Below are positions 31,585-40,339 of a stretch of 64,000 bases of DNA, in pieces (position 1 is the first letter of the stretch; every line of letters starts with the position of its first letter). The notes under the pieces are model-generated. The model ran no database searches. It was not told the DNA's origin and saw only the letters and a list, made by a program, of their open reading frames with translations. A program made the translations under genes and the position numbers. Source of the DNA: Zygotorulaspora mrakii (Eukaryota; Ascomycota; Saccharomycetes; Saccharomycetales; Saccharomycetaceae); NCBI RefSeq assembly GCF_013402915.1, contig NC_050725.1:930001-994000 (forward strand), written 5' to 3'.

Positions 31585-32139
31585 ATGATGTCTACTGTTT
31601 CCAAGACCATCAAGTTTAACCCACAGACAGAGAAGCTGCTCACGCTGGGAGCCGGGTGTTTCTGGGGTACAGAGCACATATATCGCAAAGAATTCGGCGA
31701 TAGGATTACCGATTATAAAGTTGGTTATGCCAATGGCGATGAATCTAAAAAGGATTTGAAAGATGCGATATCTTACAAAAGGGTCTGTGGTGGTGACACA
31801 GATTTCAATGAAGTTTTGCAGGTGTCATACAATCCCAAAACGGTCGGCATGAAAGAATTGGTTGATTTCTTCTTCAGAATCCACGATCCAACGACTTTGA
31901 ACTCACAGGGTCCGGACACAGGCACCCAGTATCGCAGTTCCTTGTTTGCACATTCTCAGGAGGATCTACAGTTGTTGAAAGAGCTCAAAGCACAGTGGCA
32001 ACCGAAATGGAACAACAGGATAAAAACAGAGGTGGAAATGATTCAAAATTTTTTCGACGCCGAGGAATATCATCAGTTGTATCTGGACAGGAATCCAAAC
32101 GGATATTCATGTCCTACACACTACGTCAGGGACATGTAG
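31585..32139 (+). CDS. MXR1: Peptide methionine-S-sulfoxide reductase
   Basis: MsrA family enzyme that reduces methionine-S-sulfoxide in free and protein-bound form, mainly in the cytosol. Tandem ATGs lie at 31585 and 31588; the first gives 184 residues, equal to S. cerevisiae Mxr1. A longer frame begins at TTG and was rejected. The catalytic motif GCFWGTEH places the nucleophile at C25, followed by the KVGYANG and YKRVCGGDTDFNEV blocks, GTQYRS, AEEYHQLYL and a C-terminal CPTHY whose cysteine is the likely resolving residue. A Cbf1/Met31-32 pair upstream suggests control by methionine supply. Confidence 0.96.
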   Translation: MMSTVSKTIKFNPQTEKLLTLGAGCFWGTEHIYRKEFGDRITDYKVGYANGDESKKDLKDAISYKRVCGGDTDFNEVLQVSYNPKTVGMKELVDFFFRIHDPTTLNSQGPDTGTQYRSSLFAHSQEDLQLLKELKAQWQPKWNNRIKTEVEMIQNFFDAEEYHQLYLDRNPNGYSCPTHYVRDM

Positions 32140-32215
32140 TTGGTTACACACGCATATTTGCTATATACATGTATAATGAGTGCTATGTACAAGAGCTAAT
32201 CGCCTTACACAAATG

Positions 32216-32611
32216 TTAATCGGGCTTCCTGAGCTCTCCGAGTTCTTGAAGTTTGGCATTAGTCCTTTTATCCTTGATCATATTTGTCACCGATACGCCC
32301 AGAGCTGTAAACAGGATGCCGCTAAAGAGGCTCTTCCAGATGAGGTAGCTAGGTGGTAATTGACCTGTTCCCGACGAAGATCTCGGTCCCCAGTCACCGT
32401 AGGATATGTAATAGACGGCTTTCATCTCGTTTTTTGACATTTTGTCCCAGTTGTCTTCCATTTTCCAATTCAGGTATTCGATGATTTCCTCCTTCAACAG
32501 GGGTTGTAATGTGCGCCACTTCGACGCTATTTCAGATACATCAGGTGGATTATAAGAAATCTGCGCGAACGTTCGCCTAACTATGTTATGGCGTTTCAAT
32601 GCAAGTATCAT
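32216..32611 (-). CDS. MTC3: Mitochondrial COX IV-like protein, probable Mtc3
   Basis: A 131-residue protein starting at ATG 32611; a longer frame begins at TTG. A basic presequence (MILALKRHNIVRRTFAQIS) is followed by a domain resembling yeast cytochrome c oxidase subunit 5 (COX IV superfamily): WRTLQPLLKEEI, MSKNEMKAVYYISYGDWGPR, then one membrane segment (LFSGILFTALGVSVTNMI). It is clearly shorter after the membrane span than Cox5a/b. Its neighbours OST5 and VID30 match YGL226C-A and YGL227W, so YGL226W (MTC3, mitochondrial, poorly characterised) is the best orthologue by position. Cox5 itself is the alternative; the domain call is firmer than the gene name. Confidence 0.68.
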   Translation of the reverse strand: MILALKRHNIVRRTFAQISYNPPDVSEIASKWRTLQPLLKEEIIEYLNWKMEDNWDKMSKNEMKAVYYISYGDWGPRSSSGTGQLPPSYLIWKSLFSGILFTALGVSVTNMIKDKRTNAKLQELGELRKPD

Positions 32612-32792
32612 TGTTCTTCTGATTTGAGAATCTACTGCCAAAACGCTCAAGTCTCATAAAGATCAAGTATTTTGACATCTCTTTCGCTCGCGCCGTGAAT
32701 CATGAAATAAGTCAAAGAAAGGTTCAATAATAAAATAGATCTCTCCGGGGCTCAAATAAAACGAAACGAACACAACTCCAGAACAGTCCAAA

Positions 32793-33140
32793 ATGGCTTA
32801 TGAACAGCTCATTGTATGCTCTTTTATCTTTTCTTCCCAATAAATCTTCTTCCCTCTTTTTGTTCCTCATACTAACATCGAACGTGTCCTCTCCTCTCTC
32901 CAGAAAGAATTTAAGAAAGCGAAACCAATTGGCAACTCTGATCTAGATATACAGCCTAGATATGCAGCAATTGCTCTTTTTTTATCACTTCTACTGATTA
33001 CTTCTGCTCTAATAACCGCTAATTCTAAAAAATCGTTTCCTTTAAAATTTATCACGTATACATTTCTAAGTGCAGGTGGTAGTCTCTTTTTCGGTCTTGG
33101 TGCCATTTATCTAGCCAATTCTGTTGGAGTTTACATTTGA
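32793..33140 (+). CDS. OST5: Ost5, two exons
   Basis: Small subunit of the ER oligosaccharyltransferase, which associates with Ost1. It must be read as join(32793..32813, 32904..33140). Exon 1 encodes MAYEQLI. The 90-bp intron starts GTATGC, has a perfect TACTAAC branch site at 32870-32876 and ends CAG at 32901-32903. Exon 2 continues KEFKKAKPIGNSDLDIQPRY and carries two membrane spans (ALFLSLLLITSALI and FLSAGGSLFFGLGAIYLA), ending NSVGVYI. The product has 85 residues; S. cerevisiae Ost5 has 86, also from a spliced gene, and ends similarly. It is divergent from the MTC3-like gene and convergent with VID30 (43 bp apart). Confidence 0.93.
32814..32903 (+). other. OST5 spliceosomal intron
   Basis: A 90-bp phase-0 intron. 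The 5' site is GTATGC, a one-base variant of the yeast GTATGT; the branch site TACTAAC is exact at 32870-32876, and the 3' site is CAG at 32901-32903 after a pyrimidine-rich tract. Confidence 0.9.
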
Positions 33141-33183
33141 ATAGAATACAATAACCTTTGCTATGTACTATGCTATATATCTT

Positions 33184-35682
33184 CTAGAGATTTAATAGAT
33201 CTTCGTCCATGTTTACAGTTTTATAATATCTAAGTTCAGTTCCGTTGAACACCACCGATCCTTCAGCTTCGTAGTTCATTAAAGTCGACAGCATTGCTCT
33301 GGTATAACTTATTACATTTTCAAGTTCACACTCGCTATCTTTCTGCAGGAAAGTCAGAACGCTAGTATTGACGGCTTGATATAATCTATCTTGTAGGAAG
33401 TCACTTGATAGATAGGCTGTCAATTCTTCCGGTGGCTCATTGATAGGGTCTTCGTAAGCTAGCAGGGCTGAAACATTACTTAACTGATTTCTGAATCTTT
33501 CTCGTAACTCTTGAGAGATGCTTTCATCGTAAACGAACTCTTTCGAGAGCTCTTGACCCTTGGTAACAATTTTTTCAATTGGATAGTCTTTGTGATTCAG
33601 TATAGTTAATAGGTATTGAGCCGTTTTCAATTCGAACAAGAGCTCAATGTTCTCTTGCAAAAGTCCAGGTAAATGCGTCTCAGTGTACTCCAAGCATTGA
33701 GAAATATTACCATGAGTAATGAAACGTCTCAGTTCTTGTCTTATATTCAGATTTTTCTCTTCTTTGATAATCTGTCTTTCGTTATGCCTCATGACAGCAT
33801 TTGACTTGCCCTCATTGTCCTCCTGAACATCATTCTTTTTCAGATCCTTTAAAAATCCCTTCGCAACATCGATTAAACCCTCGTGTATTAGATAGTCATT
33901 GATCATAGTATGCAAAGTAGATGGTATAGAATCGTCACCAGTATTTAAAGTATTTATTTTGTCAACATTAGGCCTGTACATTTGGTCCTTTTCAGATCTG
34001 GAGTCACGCAGTATTAAGTCCGGATCAAATTCGCTATTACTGTTCTCCTCCTTCTCCTTTTCATCATCAATGTCCATTTCATTATCATTACGTCCGCTCT
34101 CTTCATTTACGTTTACTTCCTCATCCGATTCAAATTCGTTTGAAATATCATCGCTATCTATCGATCTGAATATATGTTTGTAAGATTTGGCCTTCCATCT
34201 TTGTTGATATCCAAGTATGTCGAATACAAACTCTTCATAAAGTCCAAAATTTGTCCTCACGGAGTTTCCTGGTTTCAATGCGATATATGGTATCAAGTTG
34301 AAATCATAGAAGTCAGTGAATGCAGTGCCAAGGCAAATACCATTTTTAGTGAAAAATATTGTACCGTTGACAAAATTGACACCACATCCTATAACATCAT
34401 CACGTCCAAATGGTTTTGAATATGTTTTTGACTGTGAACTAGCAGTTATGGAACCATCACTACCACAGTATCCGAAAAAACCTTCGTCCACCCCCATTTT
34501 TCCTGCAGTCCCCATTTCTGGGGTGTTTACGGTAGCCTCACTCGTTGAACTACTGCCACGAAGTGACGATCTTAGACCCTCCCCGAGGTCAGATGTTTGA
34601 GTTGCAGTTGAACTACGTTCGTTTTCAGTGCGTTGTGACGTCGCGTCAGTGTCAGCATCTGACCAATACTTGTATCCAACAACTATGTTACTATTCTGAG
34701 CTCCTTGAGAACTAGTTACACTAAGCACTCGAATTTCGTAATAGAATAACCCTATTTTAGCTGCATGCAATGGATTATTTGCCCAAGTAACTGCGAAGTT
34801 ATTTTTTTGGTTTCCCGAGAAAGAGTTTCGCGATCTATTTCTTGAAGAATAATTGGATCTTTCATATGCCAAATATGCTTGCCAATTAGGATTTGGTTTC
34901 AGTAATGAGACACCATCCGCTGATAAAAGAACGCTATTACTTGACTGAGTAGACCATTGACTTGGTAAATTATATTCGAGCATACGATATATGTCGCTGT
35001 TTGCTGTATTCTTTTTCGATTTGGGAGGGAACTTATGGCTGTTCAATGCTGGATAAAAGCACATTGATTCAGTATGCGAAGATTCCCTGGAGGAGTTAGA
35101 GCTGTTATTTCCTTCATCTGCTGCTACATCATCTTGATCATCGAGCTCATCCTCACCACGGTCAGACAAGGGTTGCCTATCTTCAACATATTCATTGATA
35201 TCCTCGTTAATATCACTCATTTGTTCTTCTCTGTCAGCCTGGTTTAGGATTGATAAACGATTTTCCTCTGCAGAAGCATTAACATCATACAGCTCGCCGC
35301 CTTTCATCCTATGTATATCAAGCGAGTTGCCAGCAAATAAGGAAGACCTTCCAGGATAGAAATACTTATGAGCTTGTACCAAATACTCGTCATTAGCTGA
35401 GTCAAATGACAATGTTCCCAGGACACCCAAATTCATAAGTTTTTGCCATATCACTTTCCTCATTGCATATGAAAGCTTAGTAGGAGGGCGTCCCACACTA
35501 AAATCGTTCGAAACAAATCCACTGTTGATTGAAGTACTCTTAGAGCTCTTTAATTTGTGAAAGAGCTTTTTCTGTTGAAAGTAAGACGCCCATAGATAGT
35601 ATGCGATTGGCTGCTGCAACAGATACTCCGGGAAAAGACTAGTGATGAATTCATAATCAACTTCGTCCATATACACTGACAT
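33184..35682 (-). CDS. VID30: Vid30/Gid1 scaffold of the GID ubiquitin ligase
   Basis: Core scaffold of the GID (CTLH) E3 ligase that degrades gluconeogenic enzymes when glucose returns. The 832-residue product begins at ATG 35682 (MSVYMDEVDYEF), with a second ATG at codon 5; S. cerevisiae Vid30 has 958 residues, the difference being mostly in acidic low-complexity linkers. A SPRY domain spans about residues 260-500 (AVTWANNPLH, IVVGYKYWSD, FGRDDVIGCGVNF, FFTKNGICLGTAF). A LisH motif follows (HTMINDYLIHEGLIDVAKGF), then CTLH and CRA sequence (RQELRRFITHGNISQCLEY). An acidic stretch lies between SPRY and LisH. The C-terminal MDEDLLNL matches Vid30. Confidence 0.96.
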   Translation of the reverse strand: MSVYMDEVDYEFITSLFPEYLLQQPIAYYLWASYFQQKKLFHKLKSSKSTSINSGFVSNDFSVGRPPTKLSYAMRKVIWQKLMNLGVLGTLSFDSANDEYLVQAHKYFYPGRSSLFAGNSLDIHRMKGGELYDVNASAEENRLSILNQADREEQMSDINEDINEYVEDRQPLSDRGEDELDDQDDVAADEGNNSSNSSRESSHTESMCFYPALNSHKFPPKSKKNTANSDIYRMLEYNLPSQWSTQSSNSVLLSADGVSLLKPNPNWQAYLAYERSNYSSRNRSRNSFSGNQKNNFAVTWANNPLHAAKIGLFYYEIRVLSVTSSQGAQNSNIVVGYKYWSDADTDATSQRTENERSSTATQTSDLGEGLRSSLRGSSSTSEATVNTPEMGTAGKMGVDEGFFGYCGSDGSITASSQSKTYSKPFGRDDVIGCGVNFVNGTIFFTKNGICLGTAFTDFYDFNLIPYIALKPGNSVRTNFGLYEEFVFDILGYQQRWKAKSYKHIFRSIDSDDISNEFESDEEVNVNEESGRNDNEMDIDDEKEKEENSNSEFDPDLILRDSRSEKDQMYRPNVDKINTLNTGDDSIPSTLHTMINDYLIHEGLIDVAKGFLKDLKKNDVQEDNEGKSNAVMRHNERQIIKEEKNLNIRQELRRFITHGNISQCLEYTETHLPGLLQENIELLFELKTAQYLLTILNHKDYPIEKIVTKGQELSKEFVYDESISQELRERFRNQLSNVSALLAYEDPINEPPEELTAYLSSDFLQDRLYQAVNTSVLTFLQKDSECELENVISYTRAMLSTLMNYEAEGSVVFNGTELRYYKTVNMDEDLLNL

Positions 35683-36151
35683 GTTTGAAGCAGAGAACTC
35701 TGACGTTCTTACTTTTACTTCTGAGTCGGCAGCGATCTTTCACCACCTTGATTTGCTCCCTTTAAGCCAGGATGCTTTTACAAAGCGCTAATCACTAAAA
35801 ACGTTTGTCAACTTGACATATTAGATGCATAGTAAAGTTTCCTGCAAGTAGATCAAACATTCGTATTTATTATGATTAACCGTGTTGAAGATTTGTCTAT
35901 TATTTTCTATATAATATATACATGACAACCTATGAATTCAAATAGAGGTTAAAATAGGTAGTGCGCAGTATATCCAGAAATGAAAGGAATAAAAATATAC
36001 AATGATTCAAAGTGCTCCAACTGTCATTAGCAAACCTGTGCGACAATGGAGCCTATTGTTCAGTAGAGTAAAATGCACAAACCGTTGAGTGTTTAGATGC
36101 GATAAAAGTTAGACAAAGAAAAGAGCAATAGTCGAGCACCAAGTGACCTGT
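35683..36151. other. VID30 upstream and SAH1 3' spacer
   Basis: A 469-bp spacer between tandem minus-strand genes. It is AT-rich, with TATA-like stretches near 35911-35923 that may serve SAH1 3'-end formation. I see no RNA gene, repeat or well-supported factor site. Confidence 0.5.
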
Positions 36152-37501
36152 CTAATATCTGTAGTGGTCAGGCTTGTATGGACCTTGTTCTTGAATACCC
36201 AAGTATTCGGATTGGACATGACTTAGGGTAGTCAATTTAACACCCAGGTTACCCAAGTGGAATTTAGCGACAGCTTCGTCTAAGATCTTTGGTAAAATAT
36301 GAACACCTACACTGAATGGACCAGTCTTCTCGAATTCAACGTATTTCTCTCTGAATTGTTTGTCATCGGCCTTGAACAAAGCAATTTGTGCCAAAACTTG
36401 GTTGGAAAATGAACAGGACATGACAAAAGAGGAGTGACCAGTAGCACAACCCAAGTTAACTAATCTACCGTTAGCCAATAGGATGACATGTCTGCCAGAG
36501 TTTAGCAAATAACGGTCAACTTGTGGTTTAATGTTGACACATTCCTTAGCATTTTCTTTCAACCAAGCGACATCGATTTCGATATCGAAATGGCCAATGT
36601 TACAGACGATAGCATCTTCTGGCATTTTAGCGAAATGAGCACCTGTAATAATATCTCTACAACCAGTAGTGGTAACAAAAATTTGACCAGAGCTACAAGC
36701 TTCATCCATTGTTGCTACCTGGTAACCCTCCATAGCGGCTTGTAAGGCATTGATTGGATCGATTTCAGTAACGATAACACGAGCACCGAAACCCTTCAAA
36801 GCAGCAGCACAACCTTTACCAACATCACCGTAACCTGCAACGACTGCAACTTTACCAGCAACCATGACATCGGTGGCTCTCTTGATACCATCGATCAAAG
36901 ATTCTCTACAACCGTACAAGTTATCGAACTTAGATTTTGTAACGGAGTCATTGACGTTGATAGCAGGAACCTTCAATTTATTCTCTTTGACCATTCTATA
37001 CAAGTGATGGACACCAGTAGTGGTCTCTTCAGAAAGACCGAAACAATCGTTCAACATCTCTGGGTATTTGTCGTGAACGAATGAGGTCAAATCACCACCA
37101 TCATCTAGAATCAAATTCAATTTTTTGCCGTCCTTGAAAGCAAATAATTGCTGCTCAATACACCATAAATACTCTTCTTCAGTTTCACCTTTCCAAGCGA
37201 AAACTGGGACACCAGAAGCAGCAATAGCAGAGGCAGCATGGTCCTGGGTAGAGTAAATGTTACAAGAAGTCCAGGTGACTTCAGCACCTAAGGCGACTAA
37301 AGTCTCGATCAAAACGGCAGTTTGAATAGTCATGTGTAAACAACCTGCAATACGGGCGCCTTTCAATGGTTGCACGTCAGCATACGCTTTTCTGATAGCC
37401 ATTAGACCTGGCATTTCATGTTCGGCTAATTCAATTTCCTTTCTACCGAAAGCGGCTAGGGAAATGTCAGAGACTTTGTAGTTTTGAGCTGGTGCTGACA
37501 T
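36152..37501 (-). CDS. SAH1: S-adenosyl-L-homocysteine hydrolase
   Basis: Splits S-adenosylhomocysteine to adenosine and homocysteine, which relieves product inhibition of methyltransferases. The 449-residue product starts at ATG 37501 and equals S. cerevisiae Sah1 in length. The NAD-binding loop GYGDVGKG begins at residue 223, and the active-site segments [25 protein letters not shown] and [13 protein letters not shown] are intact. The C terminus ends KPDHYRY, the conserved cofactor-binding tail. Codons are strongly biased toward a highly expressed set. MXR1 and SAH1 are immediate neighbours in S. cerevisiae, but here MTC3, OST5 and VID30 lie between them. Confidence 0.98.
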   Translation of the reverse strand: MSAPAQNYKVSDISLAAFGRKEIELAEHEMPGLMAIRKAYADVQPLKGARIAGCLHMTIQTAVLIETLVALGAEVTWTSCNIYSTQDHAASAIAASGVPVFAWKGETEEEYLWCIEQQLFAFKDGKKLNLILDDGGDLTSFVHDKYPEMLNDCFGLSEETTTGVHHLYRMVKENKLKVPAINVNDSVTKSKFDNLYGCRESLIDGIKRATDVMVAGKVAVVAGYGDVGKGCAAALKGFGARVIVTEIDPINALQAAMEGYQVATMDEACSSGQIFVTTTGCRDIITGAHFAKMPEDAIVCNIGHFDIEIDVAWLKENAKECVNIKPQVDRYLLNSGRHVILLANGRLVNLGCATGHSSFVMSCSFSNQVLAQIALFKADDKQFREKYVEFEKTGPFSVGVHILPKILDEAVAKFHLGNLGVKLTTLSHVQSEYLGIQEQGPYKPDHYRY

Positions 37502-37812
37502 CTTTTACTTCTGAGTGTGTGTGGTATTCCTAATCCCTCTGTCAACTCAACTGTGTGTAAATCACTCTCAAAGTGCATGCTTTAAATACTTTCTCATTGA
37601 CCGCTTCCCATGTGCTTTTTTTTCAGTTTTTCCAGTTTCGATGTCGTTTAGAAAAATTTTCAACGATGGAACCCAAACATGTCGCAGGCGCAGACCAGCA
37701 TATCACTGTCGGCCATATGTCAGATGAAGAAAATCCATTAAATTATACTATATAGGTGCTTATACAGAGTGTAAGTATGTAGAGTTTGTATCGTCCCTGA
37801 GTTACGCGGGAC
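37502..37812. other. SAH1 promoter and SHE10 3' spacer
   Basis: A 311-bp spacer with an 8-T tract near 37616-37623 that could keep the SAH1 promoter open. Despite SAH1's role in the methyl cycle I see no CACGTG or CTGTGGC here, in contrast to MXR1. Confidence 0.5.
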
Positions 37813-39615
37813 TCATGCATGAGATTCCTTAAACTCCTCTATGAGAGGCGCTTGGCCAGCATGATCTTGAATTTGAGCTCGAACTTGACCTTGGCCTTGT
37901 TCTTGGTCTTGACCTTGTTCTTGACCTTGTTCTTGAGCTAGGGCTTCGCGAGCTTCCTCGGCGTTCTGTTGAGCTAACTGCTCCAATCTGAAATTCTCGC
38001 GTTCTTGTTTTTCACGCTCCTGGAAGGCTAAATTAGCTCTTGATCTCAAAATATAAGTGTATTCACCGGACTCCTTCGTAATGATACTGAGAATGTATTC
38101 CACCTTGTTGACGAATTCTTTCATTACCTTCAGCTCCGCTGGCTTACTGGCAAGCTCATCTCTTTGACTGATGACTTGCTTCTTGAGTTTCAAGAATTTT
38201 TTCCAGTTATCTGATGAAGTGGTAGAACTCTTTTCACTGTTTTCCAAATGACCGGCGATAACATCGATGTAAGCTAGTCTCTTGGACCATTCGCTGATCA
38301 TTACGTCGCCCCACTCTTCATATACTTCCAAGATGTCTTCACGTATAACTTTAACTTTCTTTTCAACTTCATCGGTCAGATTTTTCAAATCACTTTGGAT
38401 TTCCAACACCATTGCCTCTAGTTCAGTTTTAGTTTCGTTGAACATTTGACGCATCAAAGGCCTGGTTATGTATTGAGATAGTTTTGTGGTTCCAGACCGA
38501 TCAAAGTAGATGATTTCGCCAGTTTTAGGATAGATTGATGTAGTACAGTTGATATCTTGAATAGCCCTTGTGATTTTCTGAAACTCGGTTTGAGATTTTT
38601 TCGATAGTACTTGTGTCTTATTTCTCAGCTCTGGTGCTAATACTTCGATTCTTTCGTCAACAAATTTGTCAGCGTCATCGTTGAAGGTCTTAATCAAGCT
38701 TCGAGACTGTCTATCGATCAAACTATACCAGGCATTGATCTCTTCTTGCAGCATCTCCTGCTCTGACACTTCTATGTTATTAGTCTCTGTCTTTGCTGTA
38801 CCCGATGCCACCACACCATTCGTGTCATCCAAAGTCATTGTAACCACAACGGTAGATGTTAAAGTTTCAGTTTCAACGTCATCATAGTCCTCACCTTCGT
38901 CAGATTCTTCTTCTTCGTTTTCTGTTTCTGACTCAGATTCGGTATCGGTCTCCAATTCACTTTCGCTAGTGCTGACGAGTTCACGCTCTGCAGAATTCCT
39001 TACACTTATCAAACCATCGCCTATCCAATGCGAGGACTGGTAGTATACTTTTCTAAGCCCCCGGTATCCCTGTTCCATCGAAACTTTAGCCTTCTCGGTG
39101 TACGGCCTCAAACAGTGCAGAATAAACCTAGCCTTTTCCAGAAATGGACCAATCCTATTGTGGATCCTGTAGCAGTACTCGTCCAACTTGAGCTGGTACA
39201 GCAGCTTCATAATTCTTGGTTTGACGAAAACGTTGTAGTAGAACCGTATCTTTCGGGTCACAGCATTCAAACGCCTGTATACCCACTCTACATACGGCTC
39301 AGAATCGAAATTGGAGTACTGCTCCTTGACACACACCACCAATGGAGTGTAAACCTTGCGTTCTAGATCTTCTCCCAATCTCAACAACGGCGGTTTGATA
39401 CGATGAGCATATTCGCTATGTACCGAAGTCACTGCTGGGCACAGAGTATTCCTGTAGATATCACTCTGTTCCAGTAGCTGATAATGCCACGTTTTTGGAG
39501 AAGTATAATGGCAGAGTTGAATCAGATCATTGGAACATTCCCTAACCGAACAATAGTAATGGAGGAGGACCGTGAAAGCCACTGCCAGTCCCACAAGTCT
39601 CGTCACCACTCTCAT
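37813..39615 (-). CDS. SHE10: She10/Osw7 spore-wall protein
   Basis: Pre-duplication counterpart of S. cerevisiae She10 (577 aa) and Osw7, implicated in outer spore wall assembly. ATG at 39615 gives 600 residues; a frame three codons longer begins at TTG. A signal peptide or anchor is clear (MRVVTRLVGLAVAFTVLLHYY), followed by a cysteine-bearing luminal part, an acidic Glu/Ser/Thr-rich block (about residues 217-255) and long helical, coiled-coil-prone sequence. The C terminus contains a Gln/Glu/Gly run encoded by a hexanucleotide-type repeat (about 37882-37937). Molecular function is unknown. Confidence 0.88.
   Translation of the reverse strand: MRVVTRLVGLAVAFTVLLHYYCSVRECSNDLIQLCHYTSPKTWHYQLLEQSDIYRNTLCPAVTSVHSEYAHRIKPPLLRLGEDLERKVYTPLVVCVKEQYSNFDSEPYVEWVYRRLNAVTRKIRFYYNVFVKPRIMKLLYQLKLDEYCYRIHNRIGPFLEKARFILHCLRPYTEKAKVSMEQGYRGLRKVYYQSSHWIGDGLISVRNSAERELVSTSESELETDTESESETENEEEESDEGEDYDDVETETLTSTVVVTMTLDDTNGVVASGTAKTETNNIEVSEQEMLQEEINAWYSLIDRQSRSLIKTFNDDADKFVDERIEVLAPELRNKTQVLSKKSQTEFQKITRAIQDINCTTSIYPKTGEIIYFDRSGTTKLSQYITRPLMRQMFNETKTELEAMVLEIQSDLKNLTDEVEKKVKVIREDILEVYEEWGDVMISEWSKRLAYIDVIAGHLENSEKSSTTSSDNWKKFLKLKKQVISQRDELASKPAELKVMKEFVNKVEYILSIITKESGEYTYILRSRANLAFQEREKQERENFRLEQLAQQNAEEAREALAQEQGQEQGQDQEQGQGQVRAQIQDHAGQAPLIEEFKESHA
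37882..37937 (-). repeat. Hexanucleotide-type coding repeat in SHE10
   Basis: Repeated CTTGAC, CTTGTT and CTTGGC units encode an EQGQEQGQDQEQGQGQ-like tract near the C terminus of SHE10. Length variation would add or remove residues in pairs without breaking the frame. Confidence 0.75.
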
Positions 39616-40339
39616 ATTCAGCAAAAGCAGATTTCACCGGTCTCGAAAGGTTCGACGCTGAATACTGCTCCCAACTCTATACAATTGTGTAGCTTTTTTT
39701 ATAATTTTATCAGTTTTGTTCTTTATTATCTTTGTAATCTTAATGGATTTATTCCCAAAAAAACAACAGAATTTCCCATTTTGGAGATTGTTGCTCAAAA
39801 ATTTCCCAACATGGTACTCTGTTTCCTCTTTAGGGTCTTTTTTACCTTTTAGGAAGTTTTTCTCTTAAAGCTCTGCCGTCTTGAATACATAGAGCTTATT
39901 ATACCTCCCTCAAGATGAATGAATATCATTTTAACATCATATGATATTCAATTTTGCAAGAGCATTAGAAGAGAAACAAGTGTTAGAAACCTTATTGGAG
40001 GATTTTTGTAGGACTGTAACGCGGGAACTTGGTGGTAAGGTTGAGACCGAGTGATATTATAGCAGTGCTCGTCAAGATATTGGAGGGTTGCTCTTTTCTT
40101 TTCGGTGGATTTTTTCAATAGGAGAGGGAGAGGTTTGTGAACTCTAATCAGGATTACAAATCAGAACGGGTATCATATAAAGGTACAAAGATCAATAAAA
40201 GCTGTGGTCTCTGTTGTCAGGTGCTATTTTTTGCGCCAGTGGTCTGATTGAGGCCCTGAAATTGACGGTACAACGGTGTGTAATTAGAGTAGAGTTCAAG
40301 AACTGAAAAAGATCTGCGGATCGCATACAAGTCAAGAAA
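39616..40339. other. SHE10-SAP155 divergent intergenic region
   Basis: A 724-bp divergent spacer. It holds a perfect 9-bp inverted repeat (39921-39949) whose right arm starts the 37-codon frame 39941-40054. No tRNA, LTR or strong factor site was recognised. Confidence 0.55.
39941..40054 (+). CDS. Possible small ORF or uORF before SAP155
   Basis: An ATG-initiated frame of 37 codons begins MIFNFARALEEKQVLETLLE and continues DFCRTVTRELGGKVETE. The composition is protein-like (amphipathic, charged), but there is no relative I recognise. It ends 285 bp before the SAP155 ATG, so it may be a leader peptide, a separate microprotein or chance. Its start codon sits in the right arm of an inverted repeat. 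Confidence 0.2.
   Translation: MIFNFARALEEKQVLETLLEDFCRTVTRELGGKVETE

Noticed and set aside
32867..33106. 79-codon minus-strand frame beginning MAPRPKKRLPPALRNV
   Set aside because: It is antisense to OST5 exon 2, whose protein is clearly conserved with correct splice signals.
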